Shown piece by piece: positions 1 to 8,911 of a stretch of 64,000 nt of DNA. The stretch is taken from positions 620,001-684,000 of the forward strand of contig CAVZBW010000002.1 of NCBI GenBank assembly GCA_963773635.1, read 5' to 3'. Below the pieces are notes generated by a model. The model was not told the DNA's origin and did no database searches. It saw only the letters and a program-made list of their open reading frames with translations. A program made the position numbers and the translations under genes. This DNA comes from CAVZBW01 sp963773635. GTDB taxonomy: Bacteria > Actinomycetota > Acidimicrobiia > Acidimicrobiales > RAAP-2. Position 1 is the stretch's first letter. Each line of letters begins with the position of its first letter.

Positions 1-1161
1 GCCGCCGCCTCGAGCGGCGATGTTCCGGGCACCGACGAGGTCTCGATGACCTCGGTGCCCACAGTGGGGACAACCAAAGACCCGACCCTGGGGCTTGGGG
101 GTGCGCCGGTGGCACTCGGGGCAGGTCGACGAGGTCCCCCGCTCGTCGATCCGCACGATCCGGAGCCCGGCCACGGTGGCCTTGTCGGAGAGGGCCTGGA
201 GGAGATGGGTGCGGCGCCAGGTGTGGGCCACCCGGCGGTTCTGGAGGCGCCCGGCATTCTTCTTGGCGATCCCCTGGGGATCGCCCACGACCAGGGTGCC
301 CACGTCGTGGCCCTTCGCCCAGGTGACCACGGCCCGGGCCGCCTCGTGGTGGGCCTGGCGGACCCGGCGACGGTGGCGAGCCTCGGCTCGCCGCTTCGTG
401 GCTCGCAGCTTTCGCCAACGCCGAGACCCCTTCTGAGCGTGTCGCGGGGCTTTCCGGGCCATCTTTCGCTGGCGGGCCTTGGTATCGGCCAGATGCAGGC
501 GTTCTTCGGCCCGGATGGCCCGGCCCGAGACGAGCAGGGCATGGGTCGAGCCGGCCACGGCGAAGGGGTGGATGATCCCGGGGTCCACCCCGGCCACCTC
601 GGTACCGGAGCACGGCGTCACCGGCACCTCGGCCGTGAGGTCGAGGACCAGGCGTCCGGCGTCGCAGAGCAAGGTGACCGAGCGGACCTGATCGGCGGGG
701 TAGGGGAAGGGCCGGGCCAGGCGCAGCCACAGCTCGGGAGCCCCGCGGGCCATCGACAGGCGTACCCGGCGGTCCTCGAGCGCAAAGGTCCCCTGGTAGT
801 AGCGCAGCGGCACCAGGTGTCGGCGACGTCTCGGGTAACGGGACCGCTCGCCACGGCGTTTTCGCTTGGCCGTTTCCATGCAGGCATCGGCGTAGCGGCG
901 CAGGACCGAACGCAGCGCCGGAACCGAGAGCTCGCCCACGGGCACCCCGGCCACTTCCCGGCACAGTTCTTGGTAGCCGAGAAGGGGCTTGGCCCTCCGC
1001 CGAAATCGCCGCGAGTTCAGCTCGATCAGGGCGGCCCAGACGTCGCCCCCGCCCCGTAGCAGCCCGAAGCAGCGCCGGCTCTGGGCGGGGGTGAGACGCA
1101 AGGCGATCCGAGCGGTGCGGTAGACGACGGGCGGTCCATCGGCTGAGCGGTGGCGGGGCAC
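1..1161 (-). CDS. tnpB: TnpB-type RNA-guided nuclease / IS605 OrfB-like transposase (3' end cut by window edge)
   Basis: About 387 residues are visible and only a short C-terminal tail is missing. From a GTG at 1159-1161 the protein has the usual N-terminal helical domain, Arg-rich helices, the first RuvC motif VAGVDPGI, a long basic helix region, then IDERGTSSTCPEC, a second Cys pair CPHCG forming a zinc ribbon, and the last RuvC Asp in HRDLVGARNIA. These mark the OrfB/TnpB family of IS200/IS605 elements, reRNA-guided DNA nucleases. The usual RuvC-II Glu position reads LVVGDPQGI, so that Glu is absent; a Glu just before TSSTCP may replace it. No TnpA partner is visible, and the element's right end, where the guide RNA would be encoded, lies outside the window. 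Another in-frame GTG at 1222-1224 is less likely. Confidence 0.88.
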   Translation of the reverse strand, partial: MPRHRSADGPPVVYRTARIALRLTPAQSRRCFGLLRGGGDVWAALIELNSRRFRRRAKPLLGYQELCREVAGVPVGELSVPALRSVLRRYADACMETAKRKRRGERSRYPRRRRHLVPLRYYQGTFALEDRRVRLSMARGAPELWLRLARPFPYPADQVRSVTLLCDAGRLVLDLTAEVPVTPCSGTEVAGVDPGIIHPFAVAGSTHALLVSGRAIRAEERLHLADTKARQRKMARKAPRHAQKGSRRWRKLRATKRRAEARHRRRVRQAHHEAARAVVTWAKGHDVGTLVVGDPQGIAKKNAGRLQNRRVAHTWRRTHLLQALSDKATVAGLRIVRIDERGTSSTCPECHRRTPKPQGRVFGCPHCGHRGHRDLVGARNIAARGGG

Positions 1162-1239
1162 ATGCGCACTTTGCTCGGCTGGTGTGACAACCGAATCCGG
1201 GCAAACGTTGGCTGACGCGGGCACTAGCCTCGGGCCTGG

Positions 1240-2673
1240 ATGGGCGGGAGAGCACAGCTCGAGACCGATTATCTGGTGATCGGCGCCGGTGCGCTGGGAA
1301 TGGCGTTCGTCGATTCATTGATCGGCCACGGTGACGCCGAGGTCGTCATGGTCGACCACCGCCACGGGCCCGGCGGCCATTGGCTGGACTCCTACCCCTT
1401 CGTGCAACTCCACCAGCCCTCAAGGTTCTACGGCGTCAGTTCGACCCCGCTCGGTCGCGACTCGGCCGATCGCGAGGCGAACGAGGACGGGTCTGAGCGA
1501 GCCAGCGGCTCGGAGATCTGCGGTTACTTCGACGAGATCATGCGCCATCGCTTCGTCGCCTCTGGGCGAGTCCGGTTCTTCCCGATGTCCGATTACCTGG
1601 GCGGCCGGCGCTTTCGCTCACGGGTGACCGGCCAGGAGTCGGAGGTGACGGTCCGAAGCCGCCTGGTCGACGCGACCTACATGGCCTCCCAGGTGCCAGC
1701 CACCCACCCCGCTCCGTTCGAAATTGCCGAGGGCGTCCGAGTGATCCCGGTTGGCGAGCTGGCGAAAGTCGAGAAGGCTCCCACCGGGTTCGTCATTCTC
1801 GGAGCGGGCAAGACCGCCCTGGATGCCATCTGCTGGCTTCTCGACCGAGGAACCGATCCGGAAGACGTCACTTGGATTCGTCCACAGGACACCTGGCTTC
1901 TGAACCGGGAATTCTTCCACCCAGGTCAGCCGCGGACCTTTCTGGGAGTGGTCCTCCAACTCGAGTCAATGGTCGCGTCCGAGTCGGTCCAGGAGGCCTA
2001 CGAGCGGCTGGAGGCACAGGGGCTGATGCTCCGCACCGACCCGGCCGTCGTCCCGACCATGATGAAGGGCGCAACGGTGAGCCGACGTGAGCTGGAGCAG
2101 CTCATGCGAGTACGCAAGGTCGTCCGGCTGGGGCACGTCGAGGGGATCGAACCCGACACGGTGGTCCTGGAGCGCGGAGAGATCCCGACCACTCCTGACC
2201 ACCTGCACGTGCATTGTGCAGCCCCCGGATTGAGTGACAATCCCCCCAAGCCGATCTTCACGGACGAGACGGTCACCCCCCAGCTCGTGACGCGGGTAGG
2301 CCTGACCCTGTCGGGGGCCTTGCTGGGATTCCTCGAATCCAGCAACAGGACGACCCGGGAGAAGAACGACCTCTGCCCGCCGACGTCGATGCCGCATACT
2401 CCCTTCGACTATCTCCGAGCGGTCCTGGCCGGCATCAGGACGGAGATGGGCTGGGCCGCGGCGCCGGAGCTGCAGGCTTGGCTCGAAGGTTCCCGTCTGA
2501 ACCTCCTGAGCGGCTTGTCCGAGAACGCTGACCAAGAAGCCCTCCAGGCGTTGCAAGATCGCTTCTTCACGGCACTGCCGCAGGCACTCGAGAAGTTGCG
2601 GACCTTCGCATCGCAGGCCACCCCACGGGAGAGAGGTCGGATATTCGAACCGATCACGAGCCTCAGTGCCTGA
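1240..2673 (+). CDS. FAD/NAD(P)-binding flavoprotein oxidoreductase, function unknown
   Basis: The 477-residue protein opens with a Rossmann FAD-binding motif (VIGAGALGMAF, about residues 13-23) followed by a VDHR-type end of the second strand and a GGHW segment typical of flavin monooxygenase-like proteins. A second dinucleotide-binding motif (VILGAGKTALDA) lies near residue 188. This two-Rossmann layout is that of class B flavoprotein monooxygenases and related NAD(P)/FAD oxidoreductases. The C-terminal third is helical and has no motif I recognise. No partner gene is adjacent: it diverges from the TnpB gene and is followed by an unrelated sugar cupin. The ATG at 1240 lacks a strong ribosome-binding site. 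The substrate cannot be told from the sequence. Confidence 0.72.
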   Translation: MGGRAQLETDYLVIGAGALGMAFVDSLIGHGDAEVVMVDHRHGPGGHWLDSYPFVQLHQPSRFYGVSSTPLGRDSADREANEDGSERASGSEICGYFDEIMRHRFVASGRVRFFPMSDYLGGRRFRSRVTGQESEVTVRSRLVDATYMASQVPATHPAPFEIAEGVRVIPVGELAKVEKAPTGFVILGAGKTALDAICWLLDRGTDPEDVTWIRPQDTWLLNREFFHPGQPRTFLGVVLQLESMVASESVQEAYERLEAQGLMLRTDPAVVPTMMKGATVSRRELEQLMRVRKVVRLGHVEGIEPDTVVLERGEIPTTPDHLHVHCAAPGLSDNPPKPIFTDETVTPQLVTRVGLTLSGALLGFLESSNRTTREKNDLCPPTSMPHTPFDYLRAVLAGIRTEMGWAAAPELQAWLEGSRLNLLSGLSENADQEALQALQDRFFTALPQALEKLRTFASQATPRERGRIFEPITSLSA

Positions 2674-2804
2674 GCGGTCGTCGATTTCGGCGGCCGTCTC
2701 TCCTCGGCCGAGCGTCTCGCTGTGATTTGCGACCGACCTCGTCCAAGGTCGCGCCATCTCCCAGCCGACCCGCTGGTCCGACCAAAGCGTAGGCTTTCGG
2801 CGTC

Positions 2805-3374
2805 GTGACCAGGAGGGTTCGGGTGGACAATCGGGCGGAACCGGCGCGTGTGGCGGGTATCGAGCAGCTCGTCGCGAAACACTCCGCCGTCGACGCTGTG
2901 GGCCAACTTCGGCAAGATCCGATCGACGGCGTACGCTTCCGTCCCGTAAGACCGGTGCCCCACGAGGACGGGGTCGTTTCCGAAGTAGCCCGCGCCAGTT
3001 GGCCCGAGATCGACCTGCCTCTCGTGCAGGTTCACGTCACCACCACTCTGCCGGATCGGATCCGCGCTTGGGGACTGCACCAAAGGTCCACCGACCGCCT
3101 CTTCGTCGTGAAGGGATTGGTGTCGATCGTCGTCTACGACGGCCGTGAAGGGTCGGCCACCTGTGGCGGCATAAACGAGTTCCGCGTGAGTGACCGTAAC
3201 CCCGGCCTGCTCGTGATCCCTCCGCATCTCTACCACGGCTGGAAGAACATAGGGACCGACGAGGCCTTCATCATCAATATGCCGTCGAGCCAGTACGACT
3301 ACGACGAACCCGACGCTCTCGATCTGCCGTACCCCTCGTCGGAGGCCAAACGGGTAGTCCCTTTCCGCTGGTGA
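2805..3374 (+). CDS. dTDP-4-dehydrorhamnose 3,5-epimerase-like cupin
   Basis: The 189-residue protein has the RmlC cupin signature. AWGLHQ corresponds to the catalytic His of the RGLH(Y/F)Q motif, and the barrel continues with LFVVKG and IPPHLYHGWKNIG, then a Tyr-rich SQYDYDEPD segment near the expected catalytic Tyr region. RmlC-family enzymes epimerise C3 and C5 of deoxy-keto-hexose nucleotides for surface glycans. No rmlA, rmlB or rmlD is visible, so it may be a dedicated epimerase or a non-enzymatic sugar-binding relative. It starts at a GTG (2805), and a family 2 glycosyltransferase follows 34 bases downstream, suggesting a two-gene glycosylation unit. Confidence 0.75.
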   Translation: MTRRVRVDNRAEPARVAGIEQLVAKHSAVDAVGQLRQDPIDGVRFRPVRPVPHEDGVVSEVARASWPEIDLPLVQVHVTTTLPDRIRAWGLHQRSTDRLFVVKGLVSIVVYDGREGSATCGGINEFRVSDRNPGLLVIPPHLYHGWKNIGTDEAFIINMPSSQYDYDEPDALDLPYPSSEAKRVVPFRW

Positions 3375-3408
3375 TGATCGCTGCCGCCCGGCGCAGCGAG
3401 GGTTCCAC

Positions 3409-4281
3409 ATGCCACGGGTGACGGTCATCATGGCCACGTACAACTGGGCGACCGTTCTCCCCTATTCGATCGGCAGCGTCCTCGAGCAAAGTTTCGCCGA
3501 TTTCGAGCTCCTCGTGATCGGGGACGGCTGCACCGACGATTCGCGTCGCGTCGTGGAGTCCATCGCCGATCGCAGGGTGCATTGGCATGAGGTGGCGCCG
3601 AGGACTGGGCACCAATCGGGGCCAAACAACGAGGGCCTTCGCAGAGCTGGGGGGGAGCTGATCGCCTATCTCGGCCATGACGACCTGTGGCTTCCGAGCC
3701 ATCTGCGCGTCCTCGTGAAGGCGATGGACGAGGGAGCGCGGGTCGCCTTCGCGTCCATGCTGATGGTGGCGCCGGACCGACGACCTATGCGCTGGCCGCC
3801 GGTCGGGTGGAGCTATTCACCGGGTGAGTGGATCCCGCCGACAACGGTGATGCATGACCTTGCTCTCGTCCAAGCCGTGGGGGGATGGCGTCCACCGCCT
3901 CTGACCGGGTCCCTCGATCCCGAGGGCGATCTCTGGCAGCGGATGAGCCAGTACTGCGGACCCCCCCGGAGGCAAGCCGAGCTCACGAGCGTCAAGCTCC
4001 CTGCCGCGTCGAGGCAGGGTGTCTATCGCGAGCGTCCCCATCACGAGCAGGCGTATTGGTTGTCGCGCATTCGGTCCGGCGACGACCTCAGCCGAGCGTA
4101 CGGTCCATGGCGACGCCGTTCGCAAGAGGTCGCCTGGGCCTTGCGCACCCACCTTCGATTCCGGACCCGGCTGCGTCGACTGGGCGTGCTGCCGCCCTTG
4201 CCGACGACCACGGACCCGATGGCCACCGCAGAGGAACAATGGCGGGCGAGGAACCGGTTCAAGGGAGCCGACGACATATGA
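3409..4281 (+). CDS. Family 2 glycosyltransferase
   Basis: The 290-residue protein starts directly with the GT-A nucleotide-sugar-binding strand (VTVIMATYNWATVL), followed by LLVIGDGCTDDS, the GPNNEGLRRAGGELIAYLGHD stretch, and the metal-binding Asp pair near residues 91-92. These are standard GT2 features for transfer of an activated sugar to a glycan or lipid acceptor at the cytoplasmic face. There are no transmembrane segments, so it is a soluble enzyme. It follows the epimerase-like cupin by 34 bases. The C-terminal 80 residues are Arg-rich and without recognised motif. Donor and acceptor are unknown. Confidence 0.85.
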   Translation: MPRVTVIMATYNWATVLPYSIGSVLEQSFADFELLVIGDGCTDDSRRVVESIADRRVHWHEVAPRTGHQSGPNNEGLRRAGGELIAYLGHDDLWLPSHLRVLVKAMDEGARVAFASMLMVAPDRRPMRWPPVGWSYSPGEWIPPTTVMHDLALVQAVGGWRPPPLTGSLDPEGDLWQRMSQYCGPPRRQAELTSVKLPAASRQGVYRERPHHEQAYWLSRIRSGDDLSRAYGPWRRRSQEVAWALRTHLRFRTRLRRLGVLPPLPTTTDPMATAEEQWRARNRFKGADDI

Positions 4282-4411
4282 GGGCTATCACCTCGATGGA
4301 CGCGCCCGTCGCCCGCGACCCGTTCCCCGGACGTGCCCTGCAGGAAGAGGGCGGCGACGTGATCCCCGGCCAACACGAAAGACCAGTCCGCCTGAGCGGG
4401 CTCGTCCACGC

Positions 4412-5082
4412 CTACCGGATGCTTTTCGAGCTCGACCTGTGTTTCGCGTTCAGGGTGAAGCTGGTTATGAGCCTTCGCAACCCCTCGACGAGCAGCTCTT
4501 CGTCACGCTCGGGATCGGTGACCGAGAGGGTGGGTATGCTGCTCAACGCCCGAAGCGTCAGTTCACTTTGCTGACCCATAACCAGATCATCTCCGCCGAG
4601 GTCAGTCCTTCTGCCACCCTCTGCGCCTCCGAGTTGTTCGTCCGTGATCCGTCTCGTCGCGGCGACGATGACGGCGCCGAACACAAAGGAGCAGTAGGTG
4701 TGGAAGCCCCCGGCGGCTTCCTCACTCTCAAGACCCAGCCCCTCGAATACAAGGGTCATGAGGGCGAGCGTCCTCGAGAGAAAAGAGCTTGGTTGAGGCG
4801 TCGCCGCCATGAACGGGGCAATGCGGAAGTGCTGGTCGAACGCCCGACGGGTTGCCAGTCCACTTTGGATCAAGACGTCGACCGGTCCAATGCCGTCAGC
4901 AAACGGATCTGGTAGGGCCTCCAGGAACTTCCGTTCAGCCTCTTCGAAGACGAGGACGACGGCCGCCCTGATGATCTCGGCCCGACTTGGGAAGTGATGA
5001 TAGATAGCTGTAGTTGCTGGTCCGATCTTCCGGCGACACGGCGTACTTCTGATCGCAGTCGTTCAGTCCCTTTTCCATTCAT
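4412..5082 (-). pseudogene. TetR/AcrR-family regulator, apparently frameshifted
   Basis: The C-terminal ligand-binding half is open from 4873 to 4412. Upstream in the same frame sits a clear TetR helix-turn-helix end (IGPATTAIYHHFPSRAEII), but that frame meets a stop near 5065. The preceding helix (SEVRRVA) continues one frame over from an ATG at 5082, so a one-base shift near 5029 splits the DNA-binding domain. The first helix of a normal TetR domain is poorly recognisable. Whether this is decay or an assembly error cannot be decided here. The gene points toward the glycosyltransferase, and nothing nearby is an obvious target. If translated only from the ATG at 4873, the product would lack DNA binding. 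Confidence 0.6.
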
Positions 5083-5245
5083 CGAACCCGTTCCACTTCG
5101 CCAGCGGTTCGGGTAGCGCCATCGCATCGACTCGGTCAACATCGAGTTGAGCGCTCTGTAATAGTGGGACTGCCCGGCGGTCACGGAGTACCGGCACGTG
5201 GCCAAACTGCCAGGCCGGTCTCGGGCGTTCATGGGAGGAAAGGCA

Positions 5246-6178
5246 ATGCAGCGCATCTGCACATCCGCTAGGCGGACTGGACCGACCAGCCGTCGATCCA
5301 GGGTTACCGCGGCAATGGCACTCGCGGGAGCCTCCCTGTTCTCCCTGGGAACGATCCAGGCCACCGGCTACGGAGCGGCGGGGGCGGTCACCCCGGAGGT
5401 GTCGAACACGGGGTTCACCCAACCCTTCTCTGGGACGCCGCAATACGAGCACCTGGCACCCACCGAGATCAGGGGCTCAGGTCAACTCAATCAGCCGATT
5501 GGGCAACGCGTGGCGGATGCGATCGCCGCTCGTTTGGGACTGAGCAAGGCAGACACCTTCACCCAGCGGCAGTACGTGGAGTTCATTTCCGGCCAAGGAG
5601 TCGGGGGCGATCTGGCCGCGGCAAAGTTGGTCGACGCCAGCGTCCGGATCTTTACCAACACGACAGGCCGTCCGCTCTACTCCAACGTCGACGGCCACGT
5701 CACGCCGTCGGTCCTCGCCAGCTACGGGCTCTTCGTGAACACGAGCGGATCTCTCGAAAGTCTGGCCAATACCGACGCCCCGACGAGGAAGGCCAACTCG
5801 ATCATCGCTCCCGGTGGTTATCTCGGCGCGTGGTGCAGGGCCAACGGCGCCGAGGCATCCCTGATCGCGCTGTATAAGTCGGCGTACACGCTGGAGGCCG
5901 TCTTCGGCAATAGATCACAGCAAATATCAGGGGTTGCTCAGTTGGTTACGAACACCGCGGGTGGTGTGACCTCGACCGTTGGGATGTCGATGGCCCCTTC
6001 GATCTGGCTGGTGAACTTCCTCCTGCTCTACTTGTTGAACCCGTCGCTGGCGGCCTACATGCCCGCGAAGTGGGCACCAATCCCTCCCACCGTTGCCAAC
6101 GCCATCTTGTCCAGCCCCACCGGCCAGGTTCCCTTCGGTGAATATGCTCGTTACTTTCCTGACGATGGGTCGGAGTGA
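5246..6178 (+). CDS. Secreted protein of unknown function
   Basis: The ATG at 5246 is preceded by a good ribosome-binding site (GGGAGGAAAGG), so it is preferred over upstream in-frame starts. The 310-residue product begins with a basic segment and a hydrophobic signal sequence (AAMALAGASLFSLGT) followed by an Ala/Gly cleavage region, so export by the Sec pathway is likely. The mature part contains one Cys and near residue 250 a hydrophobic stretch (WLVNFLLLYLL) that could be a membrane segment. I do not recognise the family. It stands between a broken TetR gene and another small secreted gene on the opposite strand, in accessory-looking sequence. Confidence 0.6.
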   Translation: MQRICTSARRTGPTSRRSRVTAAMALAGASLFSLGTIQATGYGAAGAVTPEVSNTGFTQPFSGTPQYEHLAPTEIRGSGQLNQPIGQRVADAIAARLGLSKADTFTQRQYVEFISGQGVGGDLAAAKLVDASVRIFTNTTGRPLYSNVDGHVTPSVLASYGLFVNTSGSLESLANTDAPTRKANSIIAPGGYLGAWCRANGAEASLIALYKSAYTLEAVFGNRSQQISGVAQLVTNTAGGVTSTVGMSMAPSIWLVNFLLLYLLNPSLAAYMPAKWAPIPPTVANAILSSPTGQVPFGEYARYFPDDGSE

Positions 6179-6248
6179 GCTGAACCCGCTCCCACCGGAC
6201 GTCGTCCCAAACCCGCAATCGGGCAGGCACGTTTCGCTCAGTTTGCGA

Positions 6249-6660
6249 TCACCCGAAAACGAGCCATGCCTTGCTCTTGTCGGGCGTGCAATACCAGGTG
6301 ACCTCCCACCTTTGATCCCTGGAAGTGTCGAAGTTGTGGATCAAGAAGCTCATGGATGTCACCGCCCGCGAGCCGAAGGCATTGGGAAGGGTGCCCCACG
6401 CAACGATGGGGCCGACGGAGACGGTCGGGTATGCGATCACCTTGAGGCGCGGAACGGTCTGATTGGCGCCCCTCTCGACGTACCCATCATCGACACAAGA
6501 GGCGAACCGTCCAGTACTCGTCCCGGGTGGAAGCGTGCCCTCGATCGTCATCTGAGACGGCTGGTCGCTGGGCGCTGCCGTCGCCGCTCACCGCCCCGCC
6601 AACTCCGAACAGCACGCCCGTCATCACCACAGCAGCAAGGGCTCGCTTGGTGCTTTGCAC
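6249..6660 (-). pseudogene. Small secreted protein, signal peptide and mature part in different frames
   Basis: A GTG at 6658-6660 is preceded by GAAGGGG and starts a textbook signal peptide (basic STKRA, then AAVVMTGVLFGVGGAV). The natural cleavage region (AATAAPSDQPSQ) and a mature domain of about 100 residues ending at 6249 lie one frame over, so a single-base shift near 6590 separates export signal and mature protein. The mature part has two Cys residues (ASCVDDGY and WYCTPD) that could form a disulfide. No family is recognised. Restoring the frame would give about 136 residues. It may be an assembly error rather than a dead gene. Confidence 0.5.
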
Positions 6661-7002
6661 CGTCACCCCTTCTTTCGCGTGCGCTCCAATGCGACCAATC
6701 CCCATTATCGAGCTCACCTGACGTGCTGAGCCGAATCATCGCACGACAGGGGATCAGGCACTCCCGAATACGCCCCGGGCCCGGGGCCATCCTGTCACAA
6801 CGAAGTGCGCAAGCTCCTCCAGCTCGGAGCCAGCTTGAACGAGAGGTCCTAGGCCCGTTCCCGAGAGGCTTTTGGCCTCTGCGACATACAGCCGTTGTGA
6901 CGCCCCAAGGCTCGTCTCCTCACCATGCTGCGACGATATCCTTCTCCAAGGGAGCTTTGCGTCGAGCTCGATGTCTTGGTCCGTTCGAACATTGGAGGCA
7001 CC
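6661..7002. other. Intergenic region between divergent genes
   Basis: This 342-base stretch separates the divergent starts of the small secreted gene and the membrane protein gene. It should hold both promoters, but I see no convincing -35/-10 pair, repeat, RNA gene or coding signal in it. Confidence 0.4.
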
Positions 7003-7551
7003 GTGACAGATCCATCCACTGCCACACCGCCTCCGGCCCAGACAACAGCTTCGAGTCCAACGTCAAGACCGTCAACTGAGAATCCTGCGAACGTGGGACC
7101 TGCCGAGATCGCGCCTAGCAGTAGCGGCAACCGGCTCATCTTTGTTCTCGTCGTGGTCCTCGTTGTCATCGTGGTTGCAATGTTAATTGCGCTCTTTGGA
7201 GCTCTTCGGCACTGGGTGGCGCTCCACACCGGGATAGTCCATGGCGGGCCCGACGAGTTCTACAACTTCTGGTCTGGTTTCGGCTCTGACCTTGGAGAAG
7301 CAACGCTCATCAGTGCGGTTGGAGTGGGTGTGTACACCGGAGTCCGAAAAGTGAATTGCCATACCAAGGGTTGCTGGCGGATCGGCCATCATCCCCTGGA
7401 TGGAACGCCGTACATCCTGTGCCGACACCATCACCCTCAGGTGCCGAATGGCGGAGCCACCCATGAGCGCATTCTCGAACAACACCGAAGGTACAACGAA
7501 GAGAAGGTCGTCGGAGAACGGGGGCAGGCCGCACATAGCACAACGCTGTGA
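7003..7551 (+). CDS. Single-pass membrane protein with C-terminal Cys/His motif
   Basis: A GTG at 7003 with GGAGG just upstream is chosen over the upstream ATG. The 182-residue product has a Pro/Thr/Ser-rich N-terminal tail, one strong transmembrane helix (LIFVLVVVLVVIVVAMLIAL) near residue 50, and a C-terminal region with NCHTKGCWRIG followed by CRHHHP, a pattern that could bind a metal. Similar Cys/His tails occur in small actinobacterial and actinophage proteins of unknown role, but I cannot name a family. The IS3-family element lies 129 bases downstream. Confidence 0.6.
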   Translation: MTDPSTATPPPAQTTASSPTSRPSTENPANVGPAEIAPSSSGNRLIFVLVVVLVVIVVAMLIALFGALRHWVALHTGIVHGGPDEFYNFWSGFGSDLGEATLISAVGVGVYTGVRKVNCHTKGCWRIGHHPLDGTPYILCRHHHPQVPNGGATHERILEQHRRYNEEKVVGERGQAAHSTTL

Positions 7552-7740
7552 ATCGGTTTCGCCGATCCGACGCACAAGGTAGCTGTCCGACCAATGCAGC
7601 TTACGGCGCGGGGCGGAAGGCGGTTACCCGAGGTCATTGAGGCTTTGCTCGATGAACCGCCCCACGGTGTCCGGCTCCTCTGGCGGGGCCCCTTGATCCG
7701 GATCCACCCGCTGTGAGCATCCCGACCCGAGAGTGGGAGG

Positions 7741-8031
7741 ATGACCACAGCGATGAAGCGTCACCGGCACAGCCCCGAACAGGCCCTGCGCAAGGTCCGC
7801 GAAGGCGAGCGACTCTTGAACGAAGGTGCTGACCTGACCGAGGTGTTGCGCACGCTCGAGATCTCCGAGGCGACCTGGAACCGCTGGCGGAACCAGTACG
7901 CCGGGATGAAGGGCGAGGACATGAAGCGCCTCAAGGAGCTCGAGATCGAGAACCAGCGGCTGAAGAAGCTGGTGGCCGACCAGGCCCTCGACATTGACAT
8001 GCTGAAGGAGTTGGCCAAAGGAAATTTCTGA
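7741..8031 (+). CDS. IS3-family transposase OrfA
   Basis: The 96-residue protein has an N-terminal helix-turn-helix (HSPEQALRKVREGERLL to ISEATWNRWRNQYAG) and a C-terminal leucine-zipper-like helix (LKELEIENQRLKKLVADQAL), the normal OrfA layout for binding the element's ends. Its TGA overlaps the ATG of orfB by one base (TGATG at 8029-8033), so the two are translationally coupled or joined by frameshifting. An ATG at 7753 is an alternative start. Confidence 0.9.
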   Translation: MTTAMKRHRHSPEQALRKVREGERLLNEGADLTEVLRTLEISEATWNRWRNQYAGMKGEDMKRLKELEIENQRLKKLVADQALDIDMLKELAKGNF

Positions 8032-8882
8032 TGACCCCGGAGCGCCGCCGGCGGGCCGTCGTGGCCCTGACCGAGCGCTTCGGGGTCTCACAGCGCCGGG
8101 CGTGTGGGGTGGTCGACCAGCCCCGCACCACGCAACGACGTGCACCTCGTCGAGCAACCACCGAGGAGCAGAGGCTCTGTCGGCGCCTACGTGCGATTGC
8201 GCGCGCCCATCCCCGCTGGGGCTGGAAGATGGCCCACCAGCTGATTCGTCGCGAGGGCTGGACGGTGAACAAGAAGCGTACCCAACGGCTGTGGCGCAAA
8301 GAAGGCCTGCGCAGGCCCGAGCGCTGCACCAAACGCCGCCGGGTCCGCCTCGACTCGCCCGAGCGGCTACGGGCGAACTGCCCGAACCACGTCTGGGCCA
8401 TCGATTTCCAGTTCGACGAGACCGCCGACTATCGGCGGCTGAAGCTCGCCAACATCGTCGACGAGTTCACCCGCGAGTCCTTGGCCATGGAGGTCGATCG
8501 CTCCATCACCGCCGATCACCTGGTCAACGTCCTCGAGCGCCTCGTGGCGGTCCACGGCGCACCGACGCACCTGCGCATGGACAACGGGCCAGAACTGATC
8601 GCGTGGGCACTGCGGGACTGGTGCCGATTCACGAGTACCCAGACGGTCTACATCGAGCCGGGGAGCCCCTGGGAGAACCCCTTCGTCGAGTCCTTCAACA
8701 GCCGGAGCCGCGACGAGCTTCTGAACGTCGAGGAGTTCGCGACCCTGCGCGAAGCACGCGTCGTTGTGGAGGCGTGGCGGATCGAGTACAACACCTATCG
8801 ACCCCACTCGTCGCTCGGCGGGCTCACCCCCGTCGAGTTCAAGCGGCAGTGGCTCAATCAACACCAACCTGCATGCTCATAG
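8031..8882 (+). CDS. IS3-family transposase OrfB, DDE integrase-type catalytic subunit
   Basis: The 283-residue protein has the IS407-group N-terminus (SQRRACGVVDQPRTTQR, HPRWGWKMAHQLIRREGW) and a retroviral-integrase-type core with the three acidic residues in AIDFQFDE, MDNGPEL and NPFVESFNSRSRDEL. The C-terminus YNTYRPHSSLGGLTPVEF is typical. It is full length and intact, so the element may still be active. It catalyses strand transfer together with OrfA. Confidence 0.93.
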   Translation: MTPERRRRAVVALTERFGVSQRRACGVVDQPRTTQRRAPRRATTEEQRLCRRLRAIARAHPRWGWKMAHQLIRREGWTVNKKRTQRLWRKEGLRRPERCTKRRRVRLDSPERLRANCPNHVWAIDFQFDETADYRRLKLANIVDEFTRESLAMEVDRSITADHLVNVLERLVAVHGAPTHLRMDNGPELIAWALRDWCRFTSTQTVYIEPGSPWENPFVESFNSRSRDELLNVEEFATLREARVVVEAWRIEYNTYRPHSSLGGLTPVEFKRQWLNQHQPACS

Positions 8883-8911
8883 CGGGTGGTTCCGCTTTGG
8901 GGGTCCCGTCA

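Larger units (their letters stand above)
7681..8911 (+). mobile_element. IS3-family (IS407-like) insertion sequence
   Basis: The element is 1231 bp with terminal inverted repeats that begin TG and end CA. The left end (from 7681) and the reverse complement of the right end (from 8911) match over about 45 bases with one indel, including a 22-base core matching at 20 positions (left about 7698-7719). It carries overlapping orfA and orfB. The flanking bases do not form a matching 3-4 bp target duplication (CTC left, GCC right), so the element or its surroundings may have rearranged after insertion. Its right end abuts a truncated IS481-type transposase. Confidence 0.85.

Noticed and set aside
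4278..4574. A short plus-strand ORF starting just before the end of the glycosyltransferase gene
   Set aside because: Most of it is antisense to the TetR C-terminal domain, and it has no ribosome-binding site of note or family resemblance.
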